A stretch of DNA of 64,000 nt, taken from the NCBI RefSeq assembly GCF_030272615.1, contig NC_081414.1, positions 5,395,501 to 5,459,500 on the forward strand, given 5' to 3'. Numbering within the stretch: the first letter of the stretch is position 1; each line of letters opens with the position of its first letter. Source of the stretch: Cryptomeria japonica. Taxonomy: Eukaryota > Streptophyta > Pinopsida > Cupressales > Cupressaceae. The notes beneath the pieces are model-generated. The model was not told where the DNA came from and ran no database searches. It saw nothing but the letters and a program-made list of their open reading frames with translations. Below, piece after piece: positions 21,961 to 35,084 of the stretch. The translations under genes were made by a program, and so were the position numbers.

Positions 21961-24340
21961 GTGAAGAAGTTTGATGCTTTTAGCAAGTTTAAGGCATTCA
22001 AAGCCTTAGTGGAGAAAGAAACCGGTAAGAACCTGAAGTACCTGAGATCTAACCAGGGTGGAGAATTCACATTAGTTGAATTTGTGAAATACTATGATGA
22101 GAATGTAATCAAGAGACAACTATCTACACCAAGGACACCACAACAAAATGGGATTGCAGAAAGGAGGAACTAGACCATAGTTGAAGCAGCAAGAACAATG
22201 TTGATACAAGGAAATGTGCCTAAAATATTTTGGAGAGATGCAGTCAGCACTGCAGTATACACAATGAATCGGGTACTGGTCAAGAAAGGTAGTGACAAAA
22301 CTCCCCATGAATTATAGTATGGTCAAACTCCTAATGTTAGCTATTTCAAAGTCTTTGGTAGTAGGTGTTACATAAAGAGAGATAGGTATACCAGAAAGTT
22401 TGAACCTAAAAGTGATGAAGGAACTTTTCTTGGTTACTCAACTAAGAGCAAAGCATTTAAGTGCTTTAACAAAAGAACCAAGAAGATTGTGGAAAGTGCT
22501 AATGTGAAAGTTGATGAGAATTATGATAAATCTAATGATACCAGCAAGTCTGATGTAGTAGATGAACATAAGCTAGTGATCATTGTACCAAAAGTTCAAA
22601 ATGATGTTGAGAAAAACAGTGTGGAGGATGTTGCTCAATCGAAAGAAGAGGATGATGAAGACGAAGAGGCTTCTATACAGGAACCAGTTATATTGAGATA
22701 TGTTAAGTTGGATCACTCTGCAAATCAGATAATTGGAGACAAGAATGTTGGAGTACAAACAAGAAGAAAGATCAGAGAAAGTGCTTGCCTGATTTCCACA
22801 ATTGAACCTAAGACAGTGAGGGAAGCTCTCAAGGATGATGATTGGATAAAAGCTATGAATGAGGAGCTTGATCAAATAGAGAAGAACAACACTTGGCCAC
22901 TTGTCCCCAGACCAGCTGATAAAAATGTGATTGGTACTAAGTGGGTGTTTAGGAAAAAAATAAATGAAGATGGTGAAGTGGTTAGGAACAAGGCTAGACT
23001 AGTTTGCAAAGGATTTGCACAAGAAGAAGGTGAGGATTATGGAGAAACCTTTGCACCAGTTGCTAGACTTGAAGGAGTAATAATGCTACTTGCATTTGCA
23101 ACATTCAAAGGATTCAAGGTATACCAAATGTATGTCAAGACTGCATTTTTTAATGGAATTTTAGAAGAAGAGGAACTTACATTGAACAATCAGATGGGTT
23201 GCATTGACTGAAGATAAGGACATGGTGTGCAAAATTCATAAAGCTTTATATGGATTAAAGCAAGTTGTAAGGGCATGGTCTAAGAGACTCCATCCACACC
23301 TGATAAAGATTGGATTTCAAAGAACCAGTGAGGACAACAACATTTACTTGAAGACAGAAGGAGACAAGTTATTGATTGCAAAAGTGTTTGTAGATGATAT
23401 CATATTTGGAGGAGATGATGACATGAATTTAAATTTTGCACAAGAAATGAAAAAGGAATTTGAAATGTCTTTGATAGGAGAAATAAAATTTTTTATTGGT
23501 TTGCAGGTCCAATAGATGAAAGGAGGAATCTTTATCAGCCAATCCAAATATGTGAAGGAGGTATTGAAAACCTTTGGAATGGAAGACTCTAAACCAGTTG
23601 GAACCCCTATGGTTACTGGTTGTAGATTATCCAAGGAAGATGATTCAGATCCAGTGGATAAAACTGAGTATAGATAAATGATTGGTAAACTACACTATGT
23701 TGTTCATAGCAGACCGAACATTGCTCATGCAATTGGTATAGTGGCTAGATTTCAAAAAAATCCTAAAGAGACTCATATGGTGACAGTGAAGAGAATTTTC
23801 AAGAATCTTAGAGGAACTATTGATTATGGATTATGGTATCCATACAAAGGAAACTTCTCTTTGAAGGTTTTCACATATGCTAATTGGGCAGGTAATGTAG
23901 ATGAATGAAAGAGCACAACCAGTGGTGCATTCTATCTAGGAGGAAGACTGGTATCCTATACCAATAATAAACAAAGTTGCATTTCTCAGTCTACAATAGA
24001 AGCAGAGTATGTGGTTGCATCTATGAACTGTACTCAAGCAATATGGATGAGACATGTATTAGAAGGATTAAAGGAGAATATGACAAAATCAGTGGTCATA
24101 TACTTCGATAATACAAGTGCAATAATCATTTCAAAGAATCTTGTATTGCATGCTAGAACAAAGCATATTGAACTGAAATATCATTATCTGAGAGAAAGAG
24201 TGCAGGAAAAGAAATTCAGGATCAATCATGTGTCAAGCAAGGATTAGTTGGTTGACATTTTCACTAAGCCATTGCCTAAAGCAACCTTTGAGTATCTCAG
24301 AGGCAAGCTAGGGGTTATACCCCTACCGAAGGACAACTAA
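21961..24340 (+). pseudogene. Element C pol: integrase tail, reverse transcriptase, RNase H
   Basis: Integrase resumes at FDAFSKFKAFKALVEKETGK with LRSNQGGEF (catalytic Asp replaced by Asn) and PQQNGIAERRN (Glu kept). RT begins with EALKDDDWIKAMNEELDQIE and WVFRKKINEDGEVVRNKARL. The first catalytic aspartate is lost in VYQMYVKTAFFNG, whereas FVDDIIFGG keeps the YVDD-type box. RNase H (QSTIEAEYVVASM, KHIELKYHYLRERV) is followed by LVDIFTKPLPKATFEYLRGK and the stop at 24338-24340. Stops occur at several sites and the frame changes near 23195-23204. Domains and order are clear copia pol; the copy is inactive. Confidence 0.88.
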
Positions 24341-24640
24341 GATGTTGTTGCAACATCAATCCAGTGGACTAATTGAAGATCTTTCACTATGGATTGAAGA
24401 GAAAAGGGCTACTCCTCAAGGGGAGCAACAAACATGAAGAAAACAATAGCAACAGAAGATGAATTTGACACTTTGGACCTTTGGCATTGTTGTCAAAGGG
24501 GGAGAAGAAAAGTAAAGAGGGAGAAGAACAATGAAGAGCAAAAAGAGAAGAACTAATAAAAGGAGAAGAACAAGTACAACAATCTTAACAGATAGAGTTC
24601 CAGTTTTGCATGATGAGATTTTGGTGTTTCCATCAATGCC

Positions 24641-24652
24641 AAAGGGGGAGAT
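24641..24652 (+). other. Element C polypurine tract
   Basis: AAAGGGGGAGAT directly precedes the 3' LTR. Confidence 0.8.
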
Positions 24653-26057
24653 CATAGGCATAACTAATGGAGATGATGATGAGATGAGAAGATAACTAGT
24701 AAAGTTGATATGAGGAGATTGTTGGCTTGATGATGATGATATAATTATAATAGGATGTTTGATGACTTCATTTGTGTTGTCATTGATGGAAACCATGTTT
24801 GTTTAGTCATCTAGGTCATCTAGACCAACTGGTATAGCCTAACCGGTAGTGGAATCAGTTAGACATCAAAACTGATAAGTTGTTGTCAATCGGTAAACAG
24901 GAATAGAGAGATGATAAAGTGAATGGTACGAATGATTGGAGAAGATTCTGGTGTTGTGGTTCAGAATATATGTTCATAACATTGGCATGAGTCTGTGATT
25001 GAAATCACATCAAGTTTGGTGAACCAAAAAGCACATTTATAATTGACTGTTATGAACTATGTGAAGAAGAATGAATACCTATATCAGATCTTTAACTAGA
25101 AATGATTTAAGGTTTGGCGGTGGATCTTATCATGATCATAACTTAGTGATGACATGTCTTAATCCATGTGTAATGATAAGATGGTATTTGTGCCATACAA
25201 GGATCAGGTTTCTTGGGAAACAACAAAGTGCTTAGGAGAATGAAACAAGGGTTTGATTGCTTATCAAATCGATGTGCGGTGATCATTCAATGACGTAAAT
25301 TATCTAGAAATTTGTTGTAATGATCTGTAATGTATTTTGGCAGAGTTTTTTGTCGCACAAAATGTAAATTCATTGTATCTTGTTGATGTAATTAGGGTTT
25401 GTAGTCGTCCTAACTGAAAAGTGTATTTAGGGCTAGTTGGAGAAGAAATTTTGTGTCGGTAGTTTGAGAAGAAGGTATTGCCGAACCAGATTGAAGTTTC
25501 TACATGTGTGTAGAGGAGTTGTGTTGAAAAGGATCTGTACTAGCAAGCAAGGAAGTGTAGTAATCAGATCATTTGCCCTGTTGTTCCCTAACAGTTACAA
25601 CAGTTTGAAATCCCTTAACCAGGTAAATCCTAACAAGTCTTATATTGTAAATCCCTTCACTGGGTGGCTCATTAACTTGAGTTTAAAATCCTCTAACAAG
25701 GTTACTCTTAACAGGGTAGAGCTCCTAACAAGGCTGAGGCAAAAATCCCTTGACCGAGTGGCTCCTAATAGGGTATGCTCTTAACCGAGCATATTGTAAG
25801 CTCTTAATCGAGCTAGGCCTTTAACCGGGCGCATTCCAAAAGAGTGCAAATATTTTGTGGGTGCTAATTCCCACTGTGGTTTTTCCCAGTTGGGTTTCCA
25901 CGTGAAAAATCATTGGGTTATGGTTTGCATATGTGGTTATATTTCTTACATGCTTATTGATTTTCAAGTTGGTGAAAGTTGTTATCAGATTTATTAAGTT
26001 TTTGCTTGCACTAATTCACCACCCCCTCCACCCCCTCAATGCCTTAGAAGTTTATCA
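24653..26057 (+). repeat. Element C 3' LTR
   Basis: It aligns with the 5' LTR throughout, with scattered substitutions and small indels. Its first bases have mutated from TGTTGG to CATAGG. It ends TTTATCA followed by the ATATA duplication. Confidence 0.88.
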
Positions 26058-26062
26058 ATATA

Positions 26063-28629
26063 CTCATCCTAGATAGGACGAGGATGAATGACATGGAATA
26101 TTTGTTATAATCCTCCTTCATGGCTCTTAGAAAGGTACTTTTTCTCATTCTTTTGTTTCAAAAAGTTAGGATAGATAATTGTAGAGTTTGGAACTTGTTT
26201 TCGAGAGGATTGAGGTAGCTACTTAGAAATAATTTATAGAGGGCCTCGTAGGGTTTGGATTTGTTTTCAAACCCTACAATTATGGGAGGCGATCACCTTA
26301 TTTGAAAAACTTTTCAAGTGTTCCAAGAGGAAAGCTATATGTTGTGTGCTTGAATATTTGAAATGCATACCTCTTGTCAAGTGGATTCAACTACTTGTAT
26401 GTAAATCACATTCATAAGAGTTTCATGAAGCAAATTGTAGTACTTCTTTATAACGAAAAGAGTCTTCTTCATTTTATTTTTGTATAATGTTCTTCTTCTT
26501 TAGTTTTAAATTTAGTACAATGTTGCTAGTTTAATTTTACCAAAGTAAAAAGAGACCATTTTCATGTGGATATATAAATATTTACTGAGTAAATTTCTTC
26601 ATGCATTATGTTGTTGTTCCTTTTTTTCTATTGAAAAAATAAAACAAAAATAGATTTAGAATGGACGTCTAATACGAATTGTAGATTCATTGTTGGTGGG
26701 AAGAAATAAAAGAAAAAAAAAACTTATATTGTTGTTTCACATTACTATAACAAATTTTTGGAAAACGTACATTCGTTTTTAAGTTGTTGATTTGTAAATA
26801 ATAGTAATAATAAATTGACATTTTTACACATAGTTTAATTTAAAAAATTGAAAGTTTTATATTACATTTCATAAAAACTTCAGATTTAACTTCCATTGTT
26901 ATAAATAAAATAATAATTGAAAGATAAAATTAATGAATATATTATTATTATTATGTAAGTATAAAAATAAAATAAAAATACTAAAATATTATAATAATAA
27001 ACATTAATATTTGAGGTCATGTTTTATTGGATGCTTCTAAATCATCTAAAATTAACCAAATTCTAAAAGCAACATCATCAATCTCAACGGATAACATAAT
27101 TTGAGGTAACAATAATTATTACAAAGTAAAAAAATTATTCTAGATTACACAAATGAAAGCCGTTTGAGGAAGATTATAGATTTTATTTTCTTGTCTATAT
27201 TTGGTGTCATCACCATGAGGGAGTAAAATAATCGCCCTATATTTGGTGGAGATTTGTCCTTCATCATTGGTAATGTTAGCAATCATTCTACTAAATGTGA
27301 AAAGTAACAACCCATGACTTGTACTTTATCATATATTTGTTTTCACAACAATAGACTCACCAAAGACTAGTAGATGTATGATGAAATAATAGTAAATTTA
27401 ATATCTTTTATTATATTCATAAGTTTACCAAAGTCTCTTTAAATCTAATATCTATGTATAAATTATTTTCTTGCAGAAATACATTGTTTGTAATATAAAT
27501 TGGCGGTTTTAAATTATATTTGTTGATATAAAATAATAGGTTTGTGATACACCATACAACTGTAAATAGAAACATAAATATTATGTAGAACTTACAACAC
27601 CAATATTAAAATTGCTTATTATTAAGCCTTTATTCTTGTTAGTGATTTAAGATTTTATTTTCCAAAGCATTTGTGTGCATATTTATGTTTATGATTTGAT
27701 TTATGATTAATATATTGATTATCTTTAAGCTTGTGACCTTATGTTTAAAATTTGAAATCTTGTAGACATTCACACTACTCAAAGAATAAAATTGAAACTA
27801 TTAACTTGGCTAGAGCATCATGTAAGGTTAAGTCATATTGATGTACCAGGTATACTAATGTGTTTGCTTACTTATGAGGATTTTGGACTCGTTTGAGTTG
27901 TACTACAAGTTCTTTACCCTTAACTATTCTCGGTTCATTCTCTGGATATTAATTTGGTATGGGTCTACTCAGGTTCCTTAACACCCCTAAGCCCTTCTAA
28001 TGGTTTAGTAAATTTTAATTATGATACCAGGAAGATTTCCTTATTAATAGGATTCAAAACAAACTTGTTTAGATTCAACAAGTTCCAAATTTCTCTAAAT
28101 CTTATTCCAGTTTTTAATGTATGAGCAGTTTAAACCTCATGCTTACCTATATGAATCAAAAGTGTTACCCTATGCATTCACAATTCAAATTAAATGACTT
28201 AAAAAAAACTTCTATACATCTACCCAAAGTGTTGCTCTGATTACAAGCCACTAAAAGAAGCATATTTCTTAAATTCCTATAACCCTTGTTGGAATAACAT
28301 TCAAATATAGGCATCTCAGAGTTATTAGTCCCTGTGCTACTTTTGCCTAGATAATAGATGTCTTAAGGAGTTAAATTCCTAATGATACTCTGCCTCCCTT
28401 CTCAAAGGATGACAAATTTCCTGCAACCACTTGGCCATAGAAAATGCAATTAGCCCGAAATCTCATGATAGTTCTATCATGTAAAAGCATTATTCAATTA
28501 CTTCAATACAACTTTGTGACTTTTTCAAACAAAATCATTTCTCATAATCATTTTGAACCTCCGTTCAACAAAACATCACTTAATAATGTAATAAAAGCAT
28601 TAACATAGCATTAGTAAAAAAGGGGGATG
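26063..28629. other. AT-rich spacer, no gene seen
   Basis: Very AT-rich sequence (for example 26580-27600) with no conserved ORF, no LTR ends and no repeat array. Confidence 0.5.
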
Positions 28630-30195
28630 TGACAAATATTGAGATTCAATTTTCTCTTATGGAGCAAAAGTGTAGTTTTTTTGCAAAGCCAACCACAATT
28701 GATGGTATAGTTCCAACTAGAAATATGTTTCTACATGTCTAAAATTTCCCATCATTCCATTGGGCATGTTGAAAGTTTTTCACATATTTTGTGTACAATC
28801 TTACTCTTAAATTCTTCTATGAATGCATGCACACTAATGTTTTATGTGATTAAATCACAACACTTTCTAGTTTTTCCATCTTTTAAGGAATATTCAACAT
28901 TCTTAAATCTTTTCACATCCACTAATAGTTGTCCAAAATAATGTGAAGAATTCCATGCATACATTATTCTAAGAATTTACAAGGTTTCCACATCTAGTGC
29001 ATTGTCCCAACATACATGCACTTAAAGAAAATAATTGCTCATTAGAAGTTTCACAAAACAAAACTACTATAAACTCCTTGATTGTTTTAGGTGGAAAATT
29101 AATACCATATTCCTACATTATCACGTGTTAGTATGTAAAGTACAATGTATATATCGAAAAACATCTTAACAATAATGAAATCACACATGAGTTTTACAAT
29201 AAGGGGTTGTTGTTTATTAATTTTCACATACCAAGGTTTACATTTCTCAAATGATCTTTCACTTAGGGTAATATTTCCATGTAAAAATGGATTTAATAAA
29301 ATTTGGTTTAAGTTGTGTTTAATAGGTGTTTTGGATGAGGATCACGAATTTGGGACTCCATTCTTAATTTTAAAATATCTCTAGCATTAGACGATACCCT
29401 TGTAATATAATGTCAATACCTTTTAGACAAAGATTTCATTTCAATATTCAATTGCATGTCAAACCTCAAGAGTCGTACACTAAAACTCCAACATTGGTTG
29501 ATTGAATCATTTTCAATACTTTCTCTTCTTTATGTTGCTTTTACCAGTGTTTTAGGATGTATATTTAAAATTCCACTTATGTTGCTTAACATTATTTTAT
29601 CTAAAGTTGCTTTACTAACTATAGCAGTTGTTATAACTCATCATGCCACATTCTTATTTTTAGGTGGAATTTTTCTTCCAATAGACTCGGTGACACTTAC
29701 AATATTAGATATAGCATGTTGAAGTGATTCATCTCTTTTTGTTTGGTTTCACAAAGCCTAACTTTTTCACATTCTCATCAATTCTATCATGAGTTGAAAT
29801 TGAAATGTTACTTTTTTCGATAAAAAAATGTTTGTATAATCTATTGGTATAGGTTTTTATTTGTCTCCAAGAAATCTTACCAAGAAGATTATTAAACAAC
29901 ATTACTTTCAAATTCCAAAAAAAAAATTCACTTTACTGACACAAGGGATTTCGTTTTCACTTTGTGTTTCTATAAGTTGTCCAAGAATAGAATTGATCTC
30001 AACTTGATATATCCAACTTCTTTTAAATCAACAATTTGAATATCATCATAATATGGGTTTGAAACAAAATTTGAATTTATTTCTATAGTCACATTTTCTA
30101 TATCATTCCAAGGTATATTTGAAGAAGTACTTTGATTTGTGTCTATTGTCACAATCTCCATATCATTGAAAGGTGGATTTGAAAACAAACCTAGA
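28630..30195 (-). pseudogene. decayed ORF of an unnamed transposon-associated family
   Basis: Minus-strand fragments in changing frames line up in one order. First comes an N-terminal region with a three-fold SNP-x-x-D-I/M-E-V/I-V-type repeat (30190-29970). Then LGKISWRQIKTYTNRLYKHF (29911-29729), ISGILNIHPKTLVKAT, YWHYITRVSSNARDILKLR and LSERSFEKCKPWYVKINKQQ. Last are YFGQLLVDVKRFKNVEYSLK and PSIVVGFAKNYTFAP near 28640-28720. The TRVSSN-RDI, FEKCKPWYV and VVGFAKNYTFAP blocks resemble segments of long uncharacterised, high-copy plant and invertebrate proteins that carry a VVDFAENY-type motif and are probably transposase-related. I cannot name the family. Stops and frame changes show that this copy is dead. 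No terminal repeats were identified; the upstream edge abuts copia remnant D. Confidence 0.42.
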
Positions 30196-32803
30196 TTTAT
30201 TTCTAGACCAGATGATAAAAATGTAATAGGAGAAAAATGGGTGTTTAGAAATAAACTTGATGAATCTAGAAATGTTGTTAGAAACAAGGCATTGTTTGTT
30301 TGTAAGGGATATGCACAACAGGAAGGTGTTGATTTTGGTGAAACATATGCACCTAATGCTAGATTAGAGTTAATCCGAATCTTTCTATCCTATTATTGCT
30401 ACAAAAATTTAAAGTTTTCCAAATGGATGTTAAGACTAATTTTCTTAATGGTTATCTTGATGAAGAAGTTGTTAGGCCCAATATGAAAAGCTAATGTACT
30501 GAGAGGGGAGGGGTGAATCAGTACCTCAAAACTTTTCTTGAATAATATCTTTACTGTTATGCATAAACCGAATAGTGCAGTAACATAAAATAAAGTTAAA
30601 ACAAATAGATAACAATCATACATGATTCACTCCATAACACATATATTTTGGTTATGCAGAAACTCTTGGTTAGAGAGAAAAACTGCGGTGGGGATGGCAC
30701 CCACAACTTCACTACTGCAATAATAAAGAATGCTCGGTTAGAGCTACATTTAGCTATTTTTGATAGCTTACCCTGTTAGGAGTATCAAGATCTGTTAGAT
30801 CTACCTTGCTAAAGGATTTTACAACATTTATTCTGAATGCTGCACCTGGTTAGAGGCTTTACAATTTATAGACTTGGTTAGAGTCTTTTACCCTGTTAAA
30901 GGTTTCTCTTTCAACTTCACAATATTACAATAAAATCATTACAAATATCTGCAACTTTACATTTGAAATGTTATAGCAGATTCTATGTGCTCAGAATAAG
31001 ATTACCTTGCTTATAGCATACCTCGGTAACCCATATAGTAACTCGGTAAACCCTTCTGTTTACTCTTTTCTTCGACTATTCTCTGAAAACCTTCTCGGTG
31101 ACCTCTATGTCTCTATAACAGTCTTCCTACATTCATACATGCACACACCTTGCTCTTAACTTATGCTATATAAATAGATCTCTTAAAACGGTGATCCAAT
31201 TGATTGCTTCGATCTTACAAACAAGATTCCTCGAATGAATAACTATACAAAATATTTCATTGGTTAGATTGTCCTTGTAATCATACACAATCTTCTGGTG
31301 CAATTTCCAATGTAATAACGGTTAGATGTGCCTCGATCTTGTAACACATTTTCATATGCATGTCTAGGTTCAATGTATCTAGTAACACATTTTATTCGGT
31401 GAATATCAACTCGGTGTGTCATCTTTACTGCTCGGTAGTCTCAAAAAGATACTCGGTAGACGGATCGGTGTATACTATGTTCTGTAACTGCTTTCTTCTG
31501 TAACCGACTAGACTGTGCATACCAACTTCTCTGTGTGTATACCGACTACATGATTCGGTAGTGCTAACCGACTAGAATAAATAGTATGACTTTGAATATA
31601 AAACTAATGGCAACTTGATAAGTAGTAACAAAAGTGTATATGGAACAACCAGAAGGATTTGTATCAGTAGATAAACTAGATCATGTTTATAGGTTAAGAA
31701 AGGCTCTTTATGGCCTTAAACAAGCTCCTAGAGCTCGGTACTCCAGGTTGGATGCTCACCTTATAGCTAATGGCTTCATTAGAGGTGGAGTGGACAACAA
31801 CTTGTATGTCAAAATTGAAAGTGATGATATTCTAGTTGTTGAGGTATATGTGGATAATATTTTTTTTGGCTATAACAATGATTCATTGTCCAAAAAGTTC
31901 TCTAAAATCATGGAATCTGAATTTGAAATGTCTAAGTTGGGCGAGTTAATATTCTTTCTTGGTCTTCAAGTTATGCAGCTTGAGCAAGGCATATTTCTGT
32001 CTGAGACCAAGTATGCAAAAGAAATACTTAGAAAGTTTAAAATGGTTGATTACAAACTAGTGAGTACTCCAATGATAACTGGTTGCAAGTTAACCAAATC
32101 CGATGATTCACCCAAGGTAAATCAATTTGAATATAGATCCATGATAGGTAGTTTACTTTATTTGACAACATCTAGGCACGATTTGATGCAAGCAGTTTGC
32201 TTAGTTTCACGTTTTCAATCTGCACCTAAACAATCACATTTGAATGTTGTGAAAAGAATATTCTAATACATTCAAGGTACCTTAGACTATGGTTTGTGGT
32301 ATCCTCAAAATGGTGATTTTACTCTTTTTGGTTCCACTGATGCTGATTGGGCTAGTTACTTAGATGACAAAAAAAGTACTAGTGGTGCTGCATTGTTCTT
32401 AGGTGATCGTCTTGTAGCTAGGCATAGAAAAAAACACGAATGTGTCACCTTATCTACTGTTGAATCAGAGTATATAGAAGCTACAACATGGTGTACCCAA
32501 TTGATTTGGATGTCCTACCAACTTGGAGATATGGGTGTTTCTATTACTAAGCCTATTTCAATTTTCTGTGATAACACTAGTGCAATCAATCTCTCTAAAA
32601 ATCATGTTATGCATTCTCACACTAAGCACATTGCCATTAAATTTCATTTTCTGCGAGAAAGAGTATTGGCTAATGAAGTGCAAGTTTTGTATGTTCCTAC
32701 ACAAGCACAAGTTGTAGATATATTTACTAAGGCTTTTCCTAAGGAGGTCTTTGAAAGAGTTGGGGAAAGATTGGGATTTATCTCTCAATCTATTATTACC
32801 TAA
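30196..32803 (+). pseudogene. Element D pol remnant: copia reverse transcriptase and RNase H, interrupted
   Basis: RT starts abruptly at [20 protein letters not shown] and continues to [17 protein letters not shown], with one frame change near 30405. It is then broken by solo LTR E (30470-31630) and resumes at YMEQPEGFVSVDKLDHVYRL. The YVDD box has become YVDNIFFG. RNase H runs through TDADWASYLDDKKSTSGAA, STVESEYIEATTWCTQLIWM and KHIAIKFHFLRERV to FERVGERLGFI, with a stop at 32264-32266. Gag, protease and integrase are missing, so the element is 5'-truncated at about 30196. The sequence upstream belongs to a different, minus-strand element. Confidence 0.87.
30470..31630 (-). mobile_element. 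Element E: solo LTR inserted in element D reverse transcriptase
   Basis: A 1,161-bp stretch from TGTTAGGCCCAATATG to AGTAGTAACA sits between two halves of one RT frame. Flanks are GAAGT (30465-30469) and AAAGT (31631-31635), a five-base duplication with one change. The left end contains CTGAGAGGGGAGGGGTGAAT, the inverted form of the 3' LTR block seen in element C, so the LTR lies in minus orientation. The interior has several TCGGTTAGAG/GGTTAGAG repeats and three ACCGAC motifs (31503, 31541 and 31567). Its length matches solo LTR B. Confidence 0.83.
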
Positions 32804-32948
32804 TTTCTTACATAGGTTGAGGGGGAGCATATCTCTCCACAAGAAACATTTTGCTACTTTCCTTGGTAATTTGCTGCTACTTGTCATACTTTGCAGCATT
32901 ATTTTTCTTGTTATTAGCTTGTTTTGGCTCTTTGTCCTTGAGACAAAA

Positions 32949-32959
32949 AGGGGGAGATA
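32949..32959 (+). other. Element D polypurine tract
   Basis: AGGGGGAGATA, within AAAAAGGGGGAGATAA, lies just upstream of the predicted 3' LTR start at 32961. Another purine tract, GAGGGGGAGCATAT, lies directly after the pol end near 32819. Confidence 0.6.
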
Positions 32960-32960
32960 A

Positions 32961-33446
32961 TGGCATCATTGATCTATGGCATCATCATTGTGGCATCATT
33001 GATTTCATTGATAAACATTGCATCATTGCATCAGTGGCATATTTGGTTTTTGATTGGCATTTGGTTGGTATTCACTCTTTGGCATGATTTTAGTTTGAGC
33101 ATCCCGGTGCTTTTTTATCAATAATGGCTTGGTTTTTCCATCAAGGACAAAGGGAGAGTTTGTTGCCCTTTTTGTTTGTCCTTGATGACAAAAATCTCTT
33201 CTTTGTTCAAGAAATGACATTGGTATTGTGATAATTTATCATGGTGCTTTGATTTGATTTCATTTGTTATTGATGAATTGGGTTATGTGTAGAGGTGAAT
33301 TGATCATTTGACCACTAGCACATGTCTACATCTTCACAAGCTCATGTGACTCATGTATATGACATGTTATTTCAGTTGATATTGTGTACCCTGCAAGGTG
33401 GTTTCTCCTTATACATTGCATACACTATTTCGAAAGATACAATGAT
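32961..33446 (+). repeat. Element D 3' LTR, first part
   Basis: It starts TGGCATCATTGATC after the purine tract. GGCATCATTG-type words recur between 32961 and 33040. It ends at the ATGAT target site of chromovirus F (33442-33446) and resumes at 50746. Confidence 0.6.
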
Positions 33447-35014
33447 TGGTGCAGGGCACCTAGTACTCCAAGAATGTAAGCTTTGATTTTGTTTTAGTTT
33501 TTGTGTGTAATTTGTGATGTAATAATGTACCAACCATTGAGGACTCAGTAGAGCCATGGTTGAGTTGTCCAAATTTTGGTTTGAGCCAATTGTGCTCAAG
33601 ATGCTGCTAGCCTGAGAAGTGAGTTGCTTAGGTAGTTCACAGGATAAATACTCCAGATGAATGTATTCATGAATTAGGATTCAATTGAGTTGTGTTTAGG
33701 TCTTTTAATGTGTTTGAGGACCTTCAAGATTCTTAGAATGCAAAACTGCATCCTGGAGCAAAAGTTGTCAAAAGTTGTTGAGCAACATTTTTGCAATTTC
33801 TTGCAAAAGTTGCATTTCCAACCCTCAAATTTAACTTCATTGTATGGGTTGGAGGATTGGAAATGCAAGAGAAATTTTTTGGTTTGTGAAGCAATCTTGT
33901 TTCCACCGGTTTTTGATAGTTTTGTCTTGTTTTCATTGCTTGTACGGCCCAGTACAGACTAGATGGTGTAAAAATCATTGCCATATTTGTATGCTCATTA
34001 TATTTTCTTTTAATAAGGTTGATTTGCAGGTTTTATTGATCCAGGTTGTAAAGATTTCTCTAATTCTTTGCAACTAGGAGCAAAACCCTTGCAAGTAGGG
34101 TTTAAGAGCAAGAAATGGCTCTAGCCTAGGAATTATTTGATGGAACTTGTTGAAATAATTAGGAATACTAGGTTAGGGTTTGTACATAGTTTTGGAATAG
34201 GGTGTGTGATGTTTCAAGTCCAGGAGGAGAAACAATGAAGACCTAGGCTCACCGCTGGGAGTAGGTGAGTTAGGATAGTAAGCAAAGTGTGATTGGTGAG
34301 CACTTGGAGATTGATGCAGGCCCAAGTGGCATATGTATGGAAATCCCTCAGAGTTTCCTTGAATTTTCCCAAGTTGTTTAGAGTAGGATTTTTGACTAGT
34401 GAAAGGTTCTAGACCAATTTTGTCAATCCACTAGTTAAGCCTAAAACCCCATAAATTAGTGCAGCATTGGAAACCAAACCTGTACGGATAACCCAGATGC
34501 ACTTTTCCATTATTGTCTACAAATTACAAAAGGGTATCTGAACCCATGATTTATTCCTAGGCTTGTTTTGGAATTTTGCAAATTAAACCCCAAAAACTGC
34601 TTAAGGAGGGCTAATGCAGTTAGGCCTATTTAGGTGTCGGTAGAGACCTAGAAGGCTTGAGAAACCATGGTGATGGAGTTGGTGAGTTTTAAAATTCAAA
34701 ACACAATGAAGACACCTTAATAATGCATTGGGAAACCATGAGAAGAGTTGGTGTGTTAAGATCCTAGCAGGAGTGGTTGGAGCCCAGAAGAGGTGAGTGT
34801 GAGTAACTGAGGTGACAACCTCAAGTGGAGGAGTTGATTGTCCAGAAACCATTAGCTATACCTAGGAGGCAAGTCAAGAAGGTTCAAACCTTGGAGGTCT
34901 CATTGTAATAACCCTTACCAAGTGCCATCGGAAGGACTTGAGTAGTTGTAGGGTTGAGTAGGACAAGTCACTCAAGAAGGTGAAACAAACTAAGCTCCAA
35001 GACTCTCTGCATCA
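33447..35014 (+). repeat. Element F 5' LTR
   Basis: It starts TGGTGCAGGGCACCTAG and ends CTCTCTGCATCA. It aligns along its length with 49117-50745. Confidence 0.92.
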
Positions 35015-35017
35015 GAG

Positions 35018-35030
35018 TGGTATCAGAGCC
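35018..35030 (+). other. Element F primer-binding site (initiator Met tRNA)
   Basis: TGGTATCAGAGCC, perfect, three bases after the LTR end. Confidence 0.92.
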
Positions 35031-35084
35031 ATTCTTTGAAAGATTTGGTGTCTGTCAGATTATGAAGAATTAGAAGCAAGTTCA

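Larger units (their letters stand above)
18785..26057 (+). mobile_element. Element C: Ty1/copia LTR retrotransposon, inactive chimera
   Basis: LTRs of 1,417 bp and about 1,405 bp enclose a 4.45-kb internal region. The insertion is flanked by perfect ATATA duplications (18780-18784 and 26058-26062). A canonical initiator-Met primer site follows the left LTR and a purine tract precedes the right one. Gag has lost its usual N-terminal domain. Protease, GAG-pre-integrase and the front of integrase are absent, their place taken by about 385 bp of non-coding sequence. Integrase tail, reverse transcriptase and RNase H remain with stops. Lack of protease means it could only have moved with help, unless the loss came after insertion. 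Confidence 0.92.

Noticed and set aside
34601-34852. Minus-strand ORF in the element F 5' LTR, and a similar one at 49910-50233
   Set aside because: Both fall within LTRs and do not correspond to each other in frame or sequence.
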